NCBI GenBank assembly: GCA_934463115.1
Contig: CAKSIN010000008.1
Coordinates: 34,344 to 98,343, forward strand
Direction: 5' to 3'
Origin: an uncultured Clostridia bacterium
GTDB lineage: Bacteria > Bacillota > Clostridia > UMGS1810
DNA: 64,000 bases
Below are positions 15,416 through 23,815 of the stretch, in pieces. The position numbers and the translations under genes are program-made. Positions within the stretch are counted from its first letter, which is position 1. The number at the start of each line of letters is the position of its first letter. The notes beneath the pieces were generated by a model. That model saw nothing but the letters and a program-made list of their open reading frames with translations, did not search any database and was not told the DNA's origin.

Positions 15416-17152
15416 TTATTTGGACATGCTTCTGTCTACATAGTGTGTGTGCAGAAGCTCATGTGCTTTGTGTCCGCCGGGTTCGCCGAAATACTCCTTG
15501 TACATAAGCTGTACATTGGGATTTTCGTGAGACTTTCTGAGTGTTGAAGCCTCATCCTCGGAGTAGAGAGCAGCGGCGCGTTTTGCCTTAACATCAACGG
15601 TTGCCTTTGTGCGTGAATCCACAATAGGCTGTCCGCCGCCGTGAATGCATCCGCCCGGACATGCCATTATTTCTATAAAGTCATAGTGTTCGCCGTTTTT
15701 AACTCTCTCAAGCACTTCTCTTGCGTTCTTTGTTCCGTGAGCAACAGCCACGCGAACATCTTTCCCCGCAATCTGAAGTGTAGCCTCTTTTACGCCGTCA
15801 AGTCCGCGCACTGCGGTAACATTGAGGTTGTCGAGCGGTTTCTTTTCGAGTATTTCGTAAACCGTTCGAATAGCTGCTTCCATAACACCGCCCGTTGTAC
15901 CGAAGATAACGCCTGCACCGGTTGCGTCGCCAAACGGCTGATCAAATTCCTCATCGGGAAGATTAACGAAATCGATACCTGCCTGCTTAATCATTCTTGC
16001 AAGCTCTCTTGTTGTAAGCGAAACATCGATATCTGCGATACCGTCCGAACCCATTTCTTCTCTGCTTGCCTCAAACTTTTTGGAGGTACACGGCATTATT
16101 GCAACAGAGAAAATATTTTCCTTATCTATGCCGGCCTTTTCGGCATAATACGATTTAATAACCGCACCGAACATTTCCATAGGCGATTTGCATGTGGAAA
16201 GGTTGCCGAGAAATTCGGGATAGTAATGCTCGCAGAATTTAACCCAACCCGGTGAGCACGATGTGATTATCGGCAGATTCTCCTGTTTTGTGAAACGGTT
16301 GATAAACTCCGTTCCCTCTTCCATTATTGTGAGGTCGGCAGCCGTATCGGTATCGAAAACCTTATCGAATCCGAGACGTCTTAATGCAGCAACCATTTTT
16401 CCTGTAACCGGTGTTCCTATCGGGAGACCGAATTCTTCACCGAGTGCGGCACGTACGGCAGGAGCAGTCTGAACAACAACATGCTTGCTTGTGTCATCGA
16501 GAGCGTCCACAACCTTGGGAATATCATTCTTTTCATACAGAGCACCCACAGGACATGAAACTATACACTGTCCGCAGAAAATACATCCTACTTCGCTTAT
16601 ATTCTTTTCAAAAGAAGATGTAATATGTGTGTTAAATCCTCTGTCTGCACATCCGATAACCGAAATCTGCTGATTCTGACATGCGGCAACGCAGCGGCGG
16701 CAAAGAATGCACTTGTTGTTATCTCTTACAAGAGATGTTGAGGTGTTATCCAATTCATAATGAACATTTTCGCCCTCATACGGAAGCTCTCCGATTCCCA
16801 GTTCATCAGCAAGCGTCTGCAGTTCACAGTTTCTGTTGCGAACGCATGTGAGACATTTCTTTTCATGGTTGGAAAGAATAAGCTCCAGCGTAGCGCGTCT
16901 TGCGTTTCTTACCTTTGTTGTATTTGTGTAGATTTCCAAGCCTTCCGAAACAGGATAAACGCAGGCAGCCTGAAGCGCCTTTGCTCCCTTTATTTCAACG
17001 AGACACATTCTGCACGCACCAATCTGGTTGATATCCTTAAGGTAGCAAAGCGTGGGGATGTGAATGTTTGCATCTCTCGCAGCATCAAGGATGGTGTAAG
17101 ATGCGGGAACGCTGTAATCTTTATCGTTAATTTTAATATTTACCATATCCAT
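15416..17152 (-). CDS. hydA: NADH-dependent [FeFe] hydrogenase catalytic subunit
   Basis: The 578-residue protein has the M3 architecture: a 2Fe-2S domain (Cys36, 47, 50, 64), a His-Cys3 4Fe-4S site (His96, Cys100, 103, 109), a double 4Fe-4S ferredoxin domain (Cys148-158 and 190-200) and the H-cluster domain. H-cluster motifs are TSCSPGW (297-303), MPCTSKKFE and MACPGGCIHGGGQP. It reduces protons with electrons from NADH and ferredoxin together with the NuoF-, NuoE- and 2Fe-2S partners upstream. The L1 motif has Ser where the textbook TSCCP has its second Cys. It starts at ATG behind GGAGGG. Confidence 0.93.
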   Translation of the reverse strand: MDMVNIKINDKDYSVPASYTILDAARDANIHIPTLCYLKDINQIGACRMCLVEIKGAKALQAACVYPVSEGLEIYTNTTKVRNARRATLELILSNHEKKCLTCVRNRNCELQTLADELGIGELPYEGENVHYELDNTSTSLVRDNNKCILCRRCVAACQNQQISVIGCADRGFNTHITSSFEKNISEVGCIFCGQCIVSCPVGALYEKNDIPKVVDALDDTSKHVVVQTAPAVRAALGEEFGLPIGTPVTGKMVAALRRLGFDKVFDTDTAADLTIMEEGTEFINRFTKQENLPIITSCSPGWVKFCEHYYPEFLGNLSTCKSPMEMFGAVIKSYYAEKAGIDKENIFSVAIMPCTSKKFEASREEMGSDGIADIDVSLTTRELARMIKQAGIDFVNLPDEEFDQPFGDATGAGVIFGTTGGVMEAAIRTVYEILEKKPLDNLNVTAVRGLDGVKEATLQIAGKDVRVAVAHGTKNAREVLERVKNGEHYDFIEIMACPGGCIHGGGQPIVDSRTKATVDVKAKRAAALYSEDEASTLRKSHENPNVQLMYKEYFGEPGGHKAHELLHTHYVDRSMSK

Positions 17153-17167
17153 CTTATTTACCCTCCT

Positions 17168-18961
17168 TTATTTGGAAATTGCGTCTTTCGGACAGTTGTT
17201 TACACAAAGTCCGCACTTAACGCACTTAGCTGCATCTATAGTGTGCGGCTGTTTGAGCGAGCCGTTGATTGCGCCTACAGGACAGTTTCTTGCACACTTT
17301 GTACATCCGATACACTTATCGGCATCAATCTTAAACGAAATGAGTGCCTTACATACTCCGGCAGGACATTTTTTGTCTACAACGTGAGCAATATATTCAT
17401 CTCTGAAATACTTGAGAGTGCTCAGTATCGGGTTCGGAGCAGTCTGTCCGAGTCCGCAGAAAGCTGCGTCTTTTATGCTGTAGCAAAGTTTTTCAAGTCT
17501 GTCTATATCCTCAAGTGTGCCCTCACCGCTTGTGATTTTATTGAGTATTTCAAGAAGTCTCTTTGTACCGATTCGGCACGGAGCGCACTTACCGCATGAT
17601 TCGTCAACCGTAAATTCAAGGAAGAATTTGGCTATATCAACCATACATGTATCTTCGTCCATTACAATGAGTCCGCCCGAACCCATCATCGAGCCTATGC
17701 TTATGAGTGAATCATAGTCAATCGGTGTATCTATAAGCGATGCCGGAATACATCCGCCGGACGGTCCGCCGGTCTGTGCTGCCTTAAATTTCTTTCCGTT
17801 GGGAATACCGCCGCCGATATCGTATACAATTTCGCGGAGTGTAGTACCCATGGGGATTTCAACAAGACCTGTGTTGTTGATTTTTCCGCCGACAGCGAAT
17901 ACCTTTGTTCCCTTGCTCTTTTCGGTTCCGATACTTGCAAACCAATCGGCTCCCTTGTTGATTATAGCAGTGATATTTGCATATGTCTCAACATTGTTAA
18001 GAAGAGTCGGTTTTGCAAAAAGACCTTTGTTTGCCGGGAACGGCGGTCTCGGTCTCGGCTCACCTCTGTGACCTTCGATTGATGTCATGAGCGCTGTTTC
18101 CTCACCGCATACAAATGCGCCGGCGCCCAATCTGAGCTCGAGATCAAAGCAGAAATCGGTATCAAAAATATTTTTTCCGAGGAGTCCGTATTCTCTTGCC
18201 TGCTCAATTGCAATATTGAGTCTGCCTACGGCAATAGGATACTCGGCTCTGATATATATATAACCCTGGTCGGCACCGACAGCATATGCTGCAATAGCCA
18301 TTGCCTCGATTACCGAGTGCGGATCGCCTTCAAGAACACTTCTGTCCATGAATGCGCCCGGATCGCCCTCGTCGGCATTACATGCAACAAACTTCTTGTC
18401 GCCTTTTGCATTTGCGGTAAACTGCCACTTAAGACCTGTAGGGAAACCGGCACCGCCTCTTCCGCGGAGCCCCGAAGCTTTTATTTCATCTATAACCTGC
18501 TGCGGCGTCATTTCCGTAAGAACTTTACCGAGAGCGGTATATCCGCCGAATGCTATGTATTCGTCAATCATTTCGGGATTGATTACACCGCAGTTGCGAA
18601 GCGCAATACGTTTCTGCTTTTTGTAAAAATCAACTTCATTAAGCGATTTGATGTTGTTTTCGTCAACAACGGTTTCTTTGTAAAGAAGTCTCTTTACAAT
18701 TCTTCCTTTGAGGAGATGTTCTTCAACTATTTCTTCAACATCTTCTTCTTTAACCATGCTGTAAAATGCACCCTCGGGGTACACAATTACTATCGGACCT
18801 AATGCACATAGTCCGAAGCAGCCTGTCTTGATTACTTTGATTTCATCAGAGAGTCCTTTCTCGCTCAGGCTGGATTCAAATTTTTCTATCAGCTTAGCGC
18901 TTCCCGATGATGTACATCCGGTACCGCCGCAGACAAGGACGTGAGCTCTTGCTAATTCCAT
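17168..18961 (-). CDS. hydB: NADH-binding flavoprotein subunit of the hydrogenase (NuoF/HydB/HndC-like)
   Basis: The 597-residue subunit has an N-terminal thioredoxin-like 2Fe-2S domain (CGGTGC and GCFGLC), a NuoF core with the NADH/FMN site (GLRGRGGAGFPTGLKW), the 4Fe-4S motif ESCGKCAPCRIG, and a C-terminal 2x4Fe-4S ferredoxin (CIGCTKCARNCP, CVKCGLCVNNCP). It takes electrons from NADH, and in the bifurcating versions from ferredoxin, and passes them to HydA. It is 15 nt upstream of hydA in the same operon. Confidence 0.93.
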   Translation of the reverse strand: MELARAHVLVCGGTGCTSSGSAKLIEKFESSLSEKGLSDEIKVIKTGCFGLCALGPIVIVYPEGAFYSMVKEEDVEEIVEEHLLKGRIVKRLLYKETVVDENNIKSLNEVDFYKKQKRIALRNCGVINPEMIDEYIAFGGYTALGKVLTEMTPQQVIDEIKASGLRGRGGAGFPTGLKWQFTANAKGDKKFVACNADEGDPGAFMDRSVLEGDPHSVIEAMAIAAYAVGADQGYIYIRAEYPIAVGRLNIAIEQAREYGLLGKNIFDTDFCFDLELRLGAGAFVCGEETALMTSIEGHRGEPRPRPPFPANKGLFAKPTLLNNVETYANITAIINKGADWFASIGTEKSKGTKVFAVGGKINNTGLVEIPMGTTLREIVYDIGGGIPNGKKFKAAQTGGPSGGCIPASLIDTPIDYDSLISIGSMMGSGGLIVMDEDTCMVDIAKFFLEFTVDESCGKCAPCRIGTKRLLEILNKITSGEGTLEDIDRLEKLCYSIKDAAFCGLGQTAPNPILSTLKYFRDEYIAHVVDKKCPAGVCKALISFKIDADKCIGCTKCARNCPVGAINGSLKQPHTIDAAKCVKCGLCVNNCPKDAISK

Positions 18962-18975
18962 CTGATATATCCTCC

Positions 18976-19350
18976 TTATTTATCGTTTGCACCGATTGTA
19001 TATTCATCTACAACTTTGCCGTTTACAACGGTCTCGTTTATGATTTTAACAGCCTTTTCGGGTGTCATTTTAACATACGTTATCTTATCTCCGCCCGGCA
19101 AGTAAACCTCTACGATAGGTTCGAGTTTGCACAGACCGATACATCCCGTCTGTGTAACATATGCCTTATCTTCGAGATTTCTTTTTTCAATCTCGTCCAT
19201 CAATGATTTGAGAACCGGTCTTGCTCCGGCAGCAATACCGCATGTTGCCATTCCAACAACAATACGTACGCTGTCGTCACCCTCTTTTCTCAAGTTAACC
19301 TTTGCCAAAGTTTTGTTTCTCAATTCTTCTAACTGAGCCAAACTCTTCAT
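18976..19350 (-). CDS. Thioredoxin-like 2Fe-2S ferredoxin subunit (HndB-like)
   Basis: The 124-residue protein carries the four cysteines of a thioredoxin-like 2Fe-2S ferredoxin: GMATCGIAAGA with one, then TGCIGLC. HndB of NADP- and NAD-linked hydrogenases has this form. It sits between the ATPase-like gene (adjacent, no gap) and hydB, and should be an electron-transfer or assembly subunit of the complex. Confidence 0.88.
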   Translation of the reverse strand: MKSLAQLEELRNKTLAKVNLRKEGDDSVRIVVGMATCGIAAGARPVLKSLMDEIEKRNLEDKAYVTQTGCIGLCKLEPIVEVYLPGGDKITYVKMTPEKAVKIINETVVNGKVVDEYTIGANDK

Positions 19351-19905
19351 TTACTGCGCACCTCCGTATAAATTGTTTGTTTCTTCGGATATATAGTCCT
19401 CAATCCACTTGAGAACTTCTATTTCATTTAATTTAACATTATCGCCGAGAATTTTCCGCATCTCAATTGTCGATAAATCAAATGTTCTGCCGTTATAATT
19501 ATGTTTGTAAACATAATCAATATCGGGATTACCGCCGATTATTGCAGACATTGTGGATGCCATGTCACCGAGCGGCTGCCTGTCTATGCTGTCATACACA
19601 AACACCGCCTTAACCTTTGTGCCGACTCCGACCTCCGATGTGATTTCAAATTGACCGCCGGTCTGTTCACAAGCGTTTTTAAACAAAGATAATCCCATTC
19701 CTACCTTGCGTGTCGTCCTGGTTGTTTTAAACGGATCCGTTACCTTTGCCAAAAATTCGGAATCCATGCCGCATCCGTTGTCGGTTATTGTAACACCGAG
19801 ATAATTGCCGACAGTGTTTTCGTCTATATCGACAGTTATCAGCGAAGCACCGGCTTTGACAGAATTCTGAACAATATCAAGAATATGCAGTGATATTTCC
19901 GTCAT
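19351..19905 (-). CDS. GHKL-type ATP-binding protein of hydrogenase operons
   Basis: The 184-residue protein is a histidine-kinase-like ATPase domain without a phospho-acceptor domain: N-box region DIVQNSVKAGAS, G1 box DNGCGM and G2 box KVGMGLSLFK. The last 60 residues form a small extra domain. Such proteins are regularly embedded in clostridial NADH-hydrogenase operons, but their role is not settled; regulation or anti-sigma-like binding are possible. It is tightly packed between nuoE-like and hndB-like genes. Confidence 0.85.
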   Translation of the reverse strand: MTEISLHILDIVQNSVKAGASLITVDIDENTVGNYLGVTITDNGCGMDSEFLAKVTDPFKTTRTTRKVGMGLSLFKNACEQTGGQFEITSEVGVGTKVKAVFVYDSIDRQPLGDMASTMSAIIGGNPDIDYVYKHNYNGRTFDLSTIEMRKILGDNVKLNEIEVLKWIEDYISEETNNLYGGAQ

Positions 19906-19907
19906 AA

Positions 19908-20402
19908 TTAATCCATGTACTTAGCGAGAATGTCATCGACATCGTCAACTGTAAGTCTGCCGTAAACTTCGTCATTTACGGTGAGCACCGGAGCAAGTCC
20001 GCATGCACCGATACATCTTGTTGCATCGAGTGAAAATCTTCCGTCTTCCGTGCACTGACCTACGTCAATACCGAGCTTTTGCTTAATCTTTTCGATTATA
20101 TCGCCGCTTCCCTTAACATAGCAAGCGGTACCGAGACAGACTGCAACCTTGTACTCGCCCTTGGGGTAAATGGAAAACTGTGTGTAGAATGTAACTACGC
20201 CGTAAATCTCTGCCATAGGAACGTTAAGGCCGTCCGAGATTCTCTGCTGAACTTCGATGGGGAGATATCCGAAAATATCCTGTGCCTCATGAAGAACCGG
20301 AATAAGAGCACCTTGCGTATCCTTGTACTTTTCGATTACTGCCTGAAGTTTTTCATCCTGTTCTACTGTGCTGACAAAAGCCGGAGCTTTTATTTCGCTC
20401 AT
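19908..20402 (-). CDS. hydC: NuoE-like 2Fe-2S subunit of the hydrogenase (HydC/HndA)
   Basis: The 164-residue protein matches the 24-kDa NuoE family: helical N-terminus (LIPVLHEAQDIFGYLP), then CLGTACYVKGS and the second pair CIGACGLAP, together four cysteines for a 2Fe-2S cluster in a thioredoxin fold. It is the first gene of the catalytic hydrogenase operon. A TTGATT-N16-TAAGAT promoter lies 27-55 bp upstream, and GGAGG precedes the ATG. Confidence 0.93.
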   Translation of the reverse strand: MSEIKAPAFVSTVEQDEKLQAVIEKYKDTQGALIPVLHEAQDIFGYLPIEVQQRISDGLNVPMAEIYGVVTFYTQFSIYPKGEYKVAVCLGTACYVKGSGDIIEKIKQKLGIDVGQCTEDGRFSLDATRCIGACGLAPVLTVNDEVYGRLTVDDVDDILAKYMD

Positions 20403-20429
20403 TGTAAAACCTCCTTAATCATTAAAATT

Positions 20430-20457
20430 ATCTTATAATAAAATGAACACAAATCAA
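20430..20457 (-). promoter_or_regulatory. Promoter of the catalytic hydrogenase operon
   Basis: Minus-strand TTGATT (20457-20452) and TAAGAT (20435-20430) are 16 bp apart. The 131-bp gap to the PHP gene is AT-rich and otherwise shows no clear operator; I saw no Rex-type palindrome. Confidence 0.5.
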
Positions 20458-20533
20458 TTCATTATATCATATTTTGGGGTATTTTGCTATCGTTTTAATA
20501 ATATAGTTATATTTTTGTTATATTATACAATTT

Positions 20534-21244
20534 TTAGCGTTGTTTGTCCAATTCCTTAAGCAAATCTGCTATGCTGTTTTTGCGCAAATCCATGCTGAAT
20601 TCCCGTTCGTGTATATCCCATAGAAAATGTGCGTCGGAATCGTGTATAATTACGGAATTTTTAAGATTGTTATTCCGTACAATTTCATCTTTTTTCTGCG
20701 GATTTTTTATCTCAAATGCCGTATACCCGTTATCGGGAATAAATCCGAGATTTGAAAGTATACTGTAGGCATCTTTATCAATATGTGCCGGTACTATAAC
20801 ACCGCCGAGCGAGCGCACAATATCGGTTGCGCTGTCTACGCTGAGCGATGTCGCCGTTACCAAAAGGTTATCAATCTCACCTACAATATTGTCGTCACTG
20901 TCCATTATAAACTGGTCGCCGAAAATATCGCGACGGTTTTTTATGTTCGGCAAAGATTTTTTCACCGCCTTTTCAAGTTCGCCGAGAGAGTCGGTGTTAT
21001 CAAATAGTGCAAGCATATGTACTTCTTCGCATGTTTCAATCTCCATTCCGGGAACAACTGTCAGGTCGCTGTTTTCCGCGCATTTTATACACGCAGCAAC
21101 ATTTTTGCAGCTGTTATGATCGGTAATCGCTATTATATCCAGCCCCTTAAGGCGCGCCATATTTACTATGTTGTTCGGAGTCATATCGTTGTCCGCACAG
21201 GGTGACAGTGCTGTGTGTATGTGCAAATCATAGTACAGCCTCAT
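20534..21244 (-). CDS. PHP-domain metal-dependent phosphoesterase
   Basis: The 236-residue protein has the PHP signatures YDLHIHTALSPCADN at the N-terminus, then AITDHNS and PAHIDKDA, and HDSDAHFLWD near the C-terminus, which supply the metal-binding histidines and aspartates. PHP proteins hydrolyse phosphoesters or pyrophosphates. It is the last gene of the regulatory-looking hydrogenase cluster and overlaps the DRTGG gene by 4 nt. The substrate is unknown. Confidence 0.85.
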   Translation of the reverse strand: MRLYYDLHIHTALSPCADNDMTPNNIVNMARLKGLDIIAITDHNSCKNVAACIKCAENSDLTVVPGMEIETCEEVHMLALFDNTDSLGELEKAVKKSLPNIKNRRDIFGDQFIMDSDDNIVGEIDNLLVTATSLSVDSATDIVRSLGGVIVPAHIDKDAYSILSNLGFIPDNGYTAFEIKNPQKKDEIVRNNNLKNSVIIHDSDAHFLWDIHEREFSMDLRKNSIADLLKELDKQR

Positions 21245-21567
21245 ATCAGTTTTCCCACTTCAACGCAAAGTTCATATGCGTTTTTATTACTTCGGTATAT
21301 ATTAATCCCCTCTGCATTCGCTTTATCAATAACTGCGTCTTCAATCGGCATATTCTGCGCTATTATTATGCAGCCCAAATCGGTAAGTACGGCTATCGCC
21401 GCTATGTTGATATTCGTCTGAACCGTAATCCAGACATTCCCGTCGCTTATATTGGACATGCAGTGGCTCAGCAAATCCGAGCAATAGCAGCCTTTTACTT
21501 CTTTTTCAGGCGCTGATTCACATATTACCTCCAATTCGAGCTTTTTGCGTATTTCACCTGTTGTCAT
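21241..21567 (-). CDS. DRTGG-domain-like small protein, copy 2
   Basis: The 108-residue protein resembles the DRTGG domain found beside CBS domains and in phosphotransacetylases: helical start, LSHCMSNISDGNVWITVQTN in the core and an alternating strand/helix end. It lacks catalytic motifs and is probably a ligand-binding or adaptor protein. It overlaps both neighbours by 4 nt and is a distant paralog of the gene at 23306-23647. Confidence 0.65.
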   Translation of the reverse strand: MTTGEIRKKLELEVICESAPEKEVKGCYCSDLLSHCMSNISDGNVWITVQTNINIAAIAVLTDLGCIIIAQNMPIEDAVIDKANAEGINIYRSNKNAYELCVEVGKLI

Positions 21568-22853
21568 TCTTCGTCCCTCTCTTCTATTGATATAACTTCT
21601 TTTGCAAATTTAAGCATTTTTTCTTTAAACTTGACAATGCATGCTTCCTCGGTTGTGTATCCGCGCACAATATCCTCCGCAAGGCATCTGCATGTCGGAG
21701 AACCGCACGAGCCGCAGTCAAGCTTCGGCAGGTTATTATATATATCCTCTATTTTCTTTAGTTTCTGCATGGCAACTATCATATTTTCGTCAAGATGCGA
21801 TTCATACTTAAACGATATCGGTGCCGACCAGAGAACTTCGCTCTGTTCGACATCGGGAATCGGGCATGCGGGCGAATCTTTCAGCTTTGCGGCAATATTT
21901 TTTATCCGACGTTTTGCCACAAAATTATTTTCCACATTGAGAGGCCCGCCGACGCATCCGCCGACGCACGCAAGTAACTCTATGAATTTAACATCCCTGA
22001 GCTTATTGTTATCTATCTCCTCAAGTATTTTCAGCACATTGTGTATGCCGTCCACGGCTATGTAATTTCTGTTTTCCGCCGACGACGCTTCACCGCCGCT
22101 GTTTGCCCAGCCAACTCCGGCAAAACTTGATTTTGAGCGTTTCGGAATATCCGAATTTCCCTTAAGATACGGGAGCATTTTCAAATACGTGTCTTTTATG
22201 GAAAACACACCGTCCACGCGCGGAGCGCTGAGCCCGATAGGATCATGCGCACATGTGGCCTTTGCGGCACAGGGCGTAATAAAAAACACACCGATATCCT
22301 CCGGCGGAAGAGACGTTTTTTCGCAGGCTTCCTTTCGCGCAATTCCTGCCGCAAGCTGCATCGGAGATATCATTGGAACAACATTGTTTATCAAGCCCGG
22401 GAATCTAGTTGCAATAAGCTTTACCACAGCGGGACAGGCAGAATTAATCACCGGCATTTCGAGCATGCCGGAATTCATCAGCCGCCGCGTGTGCTCCGTT
22501 ATTATCTGTGCAGCATACGAAACCTCGTATACATCGTCAAACCCTATATGCACAAGCGCGTCCAATATGCGGTCGATATCCTCAATATTTGAAAACTGCC
22601 CGTACAATGTCGGTGCCGGAAGAGCCACGGTGTATTTATATTCATTCAGTTTTTCAAAAGGATCGGTTACCGCCTTTTTTGCATGATACGGACAGACGCG
22701 TATACATTCGCCGCAGTCTATGCATTTATCCTTTAATATCTTTGCTTTTCCGTTTCGTACCCGTATTGCCTGCGTCGGACATGTTTTAATACAATTTGTG
22801 CATCCCTGACATTTGTCTTTGTCAAGGAGCACGGAATGCATAATTTTATCCAT
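21564..22853 (-). CDS. Hydrogenase-like protein with sensory-type H-cluster domain
   Basis: The 429-residue protein has a 2x4Fe-4S ferredoxin domain (CQGCTNCIKTCP, CIDCGECIRVCP), an [FeFe] hydrogenase large-subunit domain, and a C-terminal 4Fe-4S domain (LDCGSCGSPTCRCLAED). H-cluster motifs are altered: NSACP (137-141) has Ala where active enzymes have the proton-shuttle Cys, ITPCAAK replaces MPCTxK, and ELLACVGGCVGGP keeps two ligands. Ala at the shuttle position is known from the sensory HydS type. There is no PAS domain. With an ATPase, two DRTGG proteins and a PHP protein alongside, a role in sensing H2 or redox state is likely. Confidence 0.85.
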   Translation of the reverse strand: MDKIMHSVLLDKDKCQGCTNCIKTCPTQAIRVRNGKAKILKDKCIDCGECIRVCPYHAKKAVTDPFEKLNEYKYTVALPAPTLYGQFSNIEDIDRILDALVHIGFDDVYEVSYAAQIITEHTRRLMNSGMLEMPVINSACPAVVKLIATRFPGLINNVVPMISPMQLAAGIARKEACEKTSLPPEDIGVFFITPCAAKATCAHDPIGLSAPRVDGVFSIKDTYLKMLPYLKGNSDIPKRSKSSFAGVGWANSGGEASSAENRNYIAVDGIHNVLKILEEIDNNKLRDVKFIELLACVGGCVGGPLNVENNFVAKRRIKNIAAKLKDSPACPIPDVEQSEVLWSAPISFKYESHLDENMIVAMQKLKKIEDIYNNLPKLDCGSCGSPTCRCLAEDIVRGYTTEEACIVKFKEKMLKFAKEVISIEERDEE

Positions 22854-22867
22854 GTAAGCACCTCAAA

Positions 22868-23293
22868 TCACAAAGTATTGTTTACAATCATTTCCACTGT
22901 TGTACCCACACCGACTTTGGAGTCCACATTGATATAATCCGTATATTTTTTCATATTAGGCAAGCCCATTCCGGCTCCGAATCCGAGCTCCCGAACCTGG
23001 TCGGACGCAGTTGAATATCCCTCTTTCATGGCAAGATCTATATTCTGTATTCCTGGTCCGCGGTCACGCAGAAACATGTGTATACATTCCGGTGTAATTT
23101 CCACGTCTATAACACCGCCGTTTGCGTGTATAACCATATTTATTTCGCCTTCATACATGGCAATTGTGGCTTTGCGTGCAATTTGCGGATCAATTCCGAG
23201 CTGCGAAAGAACCTTTTTCAAATTTCTTGAGGCCTCCCCGGCAACCGTAAAATCGTCGCCGTCAACGGTGTAGCTGAGTTTGTATCCATCCAT
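22868..23293 (-). CDS. GHKL ATPase of anti-sigma/serine-kinase type
   Basis: The 141-residue protein is an isolated GHKL ATPase domain like SpoIIAB or RsbW: N-box EGEINMVIHANGG, G1 box DRGPGI, G2 box GFGAGMGLPNMKK. No transmembrane or acceptor histidine region is present. Together with the hydrogenase-like protein it may form a switch that passes a metabolic signal to a partner. It is distinct from the ATPase in the catalytic operon. Confidence 0.85.
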   Translation of the reverse strand: MDGYKLSYTVDGDDFTVAGEASRNLKKVLSQLGIDPQIARKATIAMYEGEINMVIHANGGVIDVEITPECIHMFLRDRGPGIQNIDLAMKEGYSTASDQVRELGFGAGMGLPNMKKYTDYINVDSKVGVGTTVEMIVNNTL

Positions 23294-23305
23294 AGCAGCA
23301 GCCTC

Positions 23306-23647
23306 CTATTTGTTGCACAACCCGTTGCTGTACAAAATTCCGCATGCCACATACAGCGGATGAATTGTAGACATTACGGTAATTCCCGCCTCATCGGCAA
23401 GCGAAATAATTTCGTCATTCGGTTTTTTTCCTCTGACAAAAACTATCGCCTTCATATCCATCATTTCGGCAGTTCTCACAACCTGCGGATTCATCAGGCC
23501 GGTGAGGAGCATAGCCTGATCCTTTACAAATGCCAGCACATCGCTCATAAGGTCGCATCCGCACGCCGACATAACCTCGATATCGGCTTTATCATTTCCG
23601 CACAGTATATCTGCGCAAAGCAGTTCTTTAACCTGACTGAGTTTCAT
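23306..23647 (-). CDS. DRTGG-domain protein, copy 1
   Basis: The 113-residue protein reads as a stand-alone DRTGG domain, including GCDLMSDVLAFVKDQAMLLTG and an end like MSTIHPLYVACGILYSNG. It is the first gene of the cluster, with GGAGGG 5 nt before the ATG and a structured leader upstream. Proteins of this kind are often found next to iron hydrogenase-like and GHKL genes in Clostridia. No enzymatic motif is visible. Confidence 0.75.
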   Translation of the reverse strand: MKLSQVKELLCADILCGNDKADIEVMSACGCDLMSDVLAFVKDQAMLLTGLMNPQVVRTAEMMDMKAIVFVRGKKPNDEIISLADEAGITVMSTIHPLYVACGILYSNGLCNK

Positions 23648-23671
23648 ACATACCCTCCGTTTTGTTGTAAT

Positions 23672-23750
23672 AAAAAAGCAACACCCTTCCTTTTGTCTAA
23701 CCGAGTTGTCCGTTTAGGATTAGCCAGTCCAAAAGAAGACCATTGCTATT
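23672..23750 (-). ncRNA. Structured leader or small RNA of unknown class ahead of the sensory hydrogenase operon
   Basis: The transcript from the promoter just upstream begins with a long interrupted hairpin and ends in U6. From outside inwards the stems are AGCAA/UUGCU (5 bp), CUUCUUUUG/CAAAAGGAAG (9 bp with one bulged G) and CUAA-U-CC/GGUUAG (6 bp with one bulged U), closing a 14-nt loop. The U-run at 23677-23672 makes it an intrinsic terminator or attenuator about 40 nt before the gene. I matched it to no riboswitch I know. Confidence 0.55.
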
Positions 23751-23756
23751 GTTTCA

Positions 23757-23785
23757 ATTATACACTGTTTGGCATATAAAATCAA
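23757..23785 (-). promoter_or_regulatory. Sigma-A promoter of the sensory hydrogenase operon
   Basis: Minus-strand TTGATT (23785-23780) and TATAAT (23762-23757) are separated by exactly 17 bp. The expected start near 23750 is the first base of the leader hairpin region. Confidence 0.8.
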
Positions 23786-23815
23786 TACTTTTTGTAAATA
23801 TTTTTAAATTTTGTG

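Noticed and set aside
20403..20533. Rex (redox regulator) operator before the catalytic hydrogenase operon
   Set aside because: The gap is AT-rich, but I could not find the expected TTGTTAA-type palindrome.
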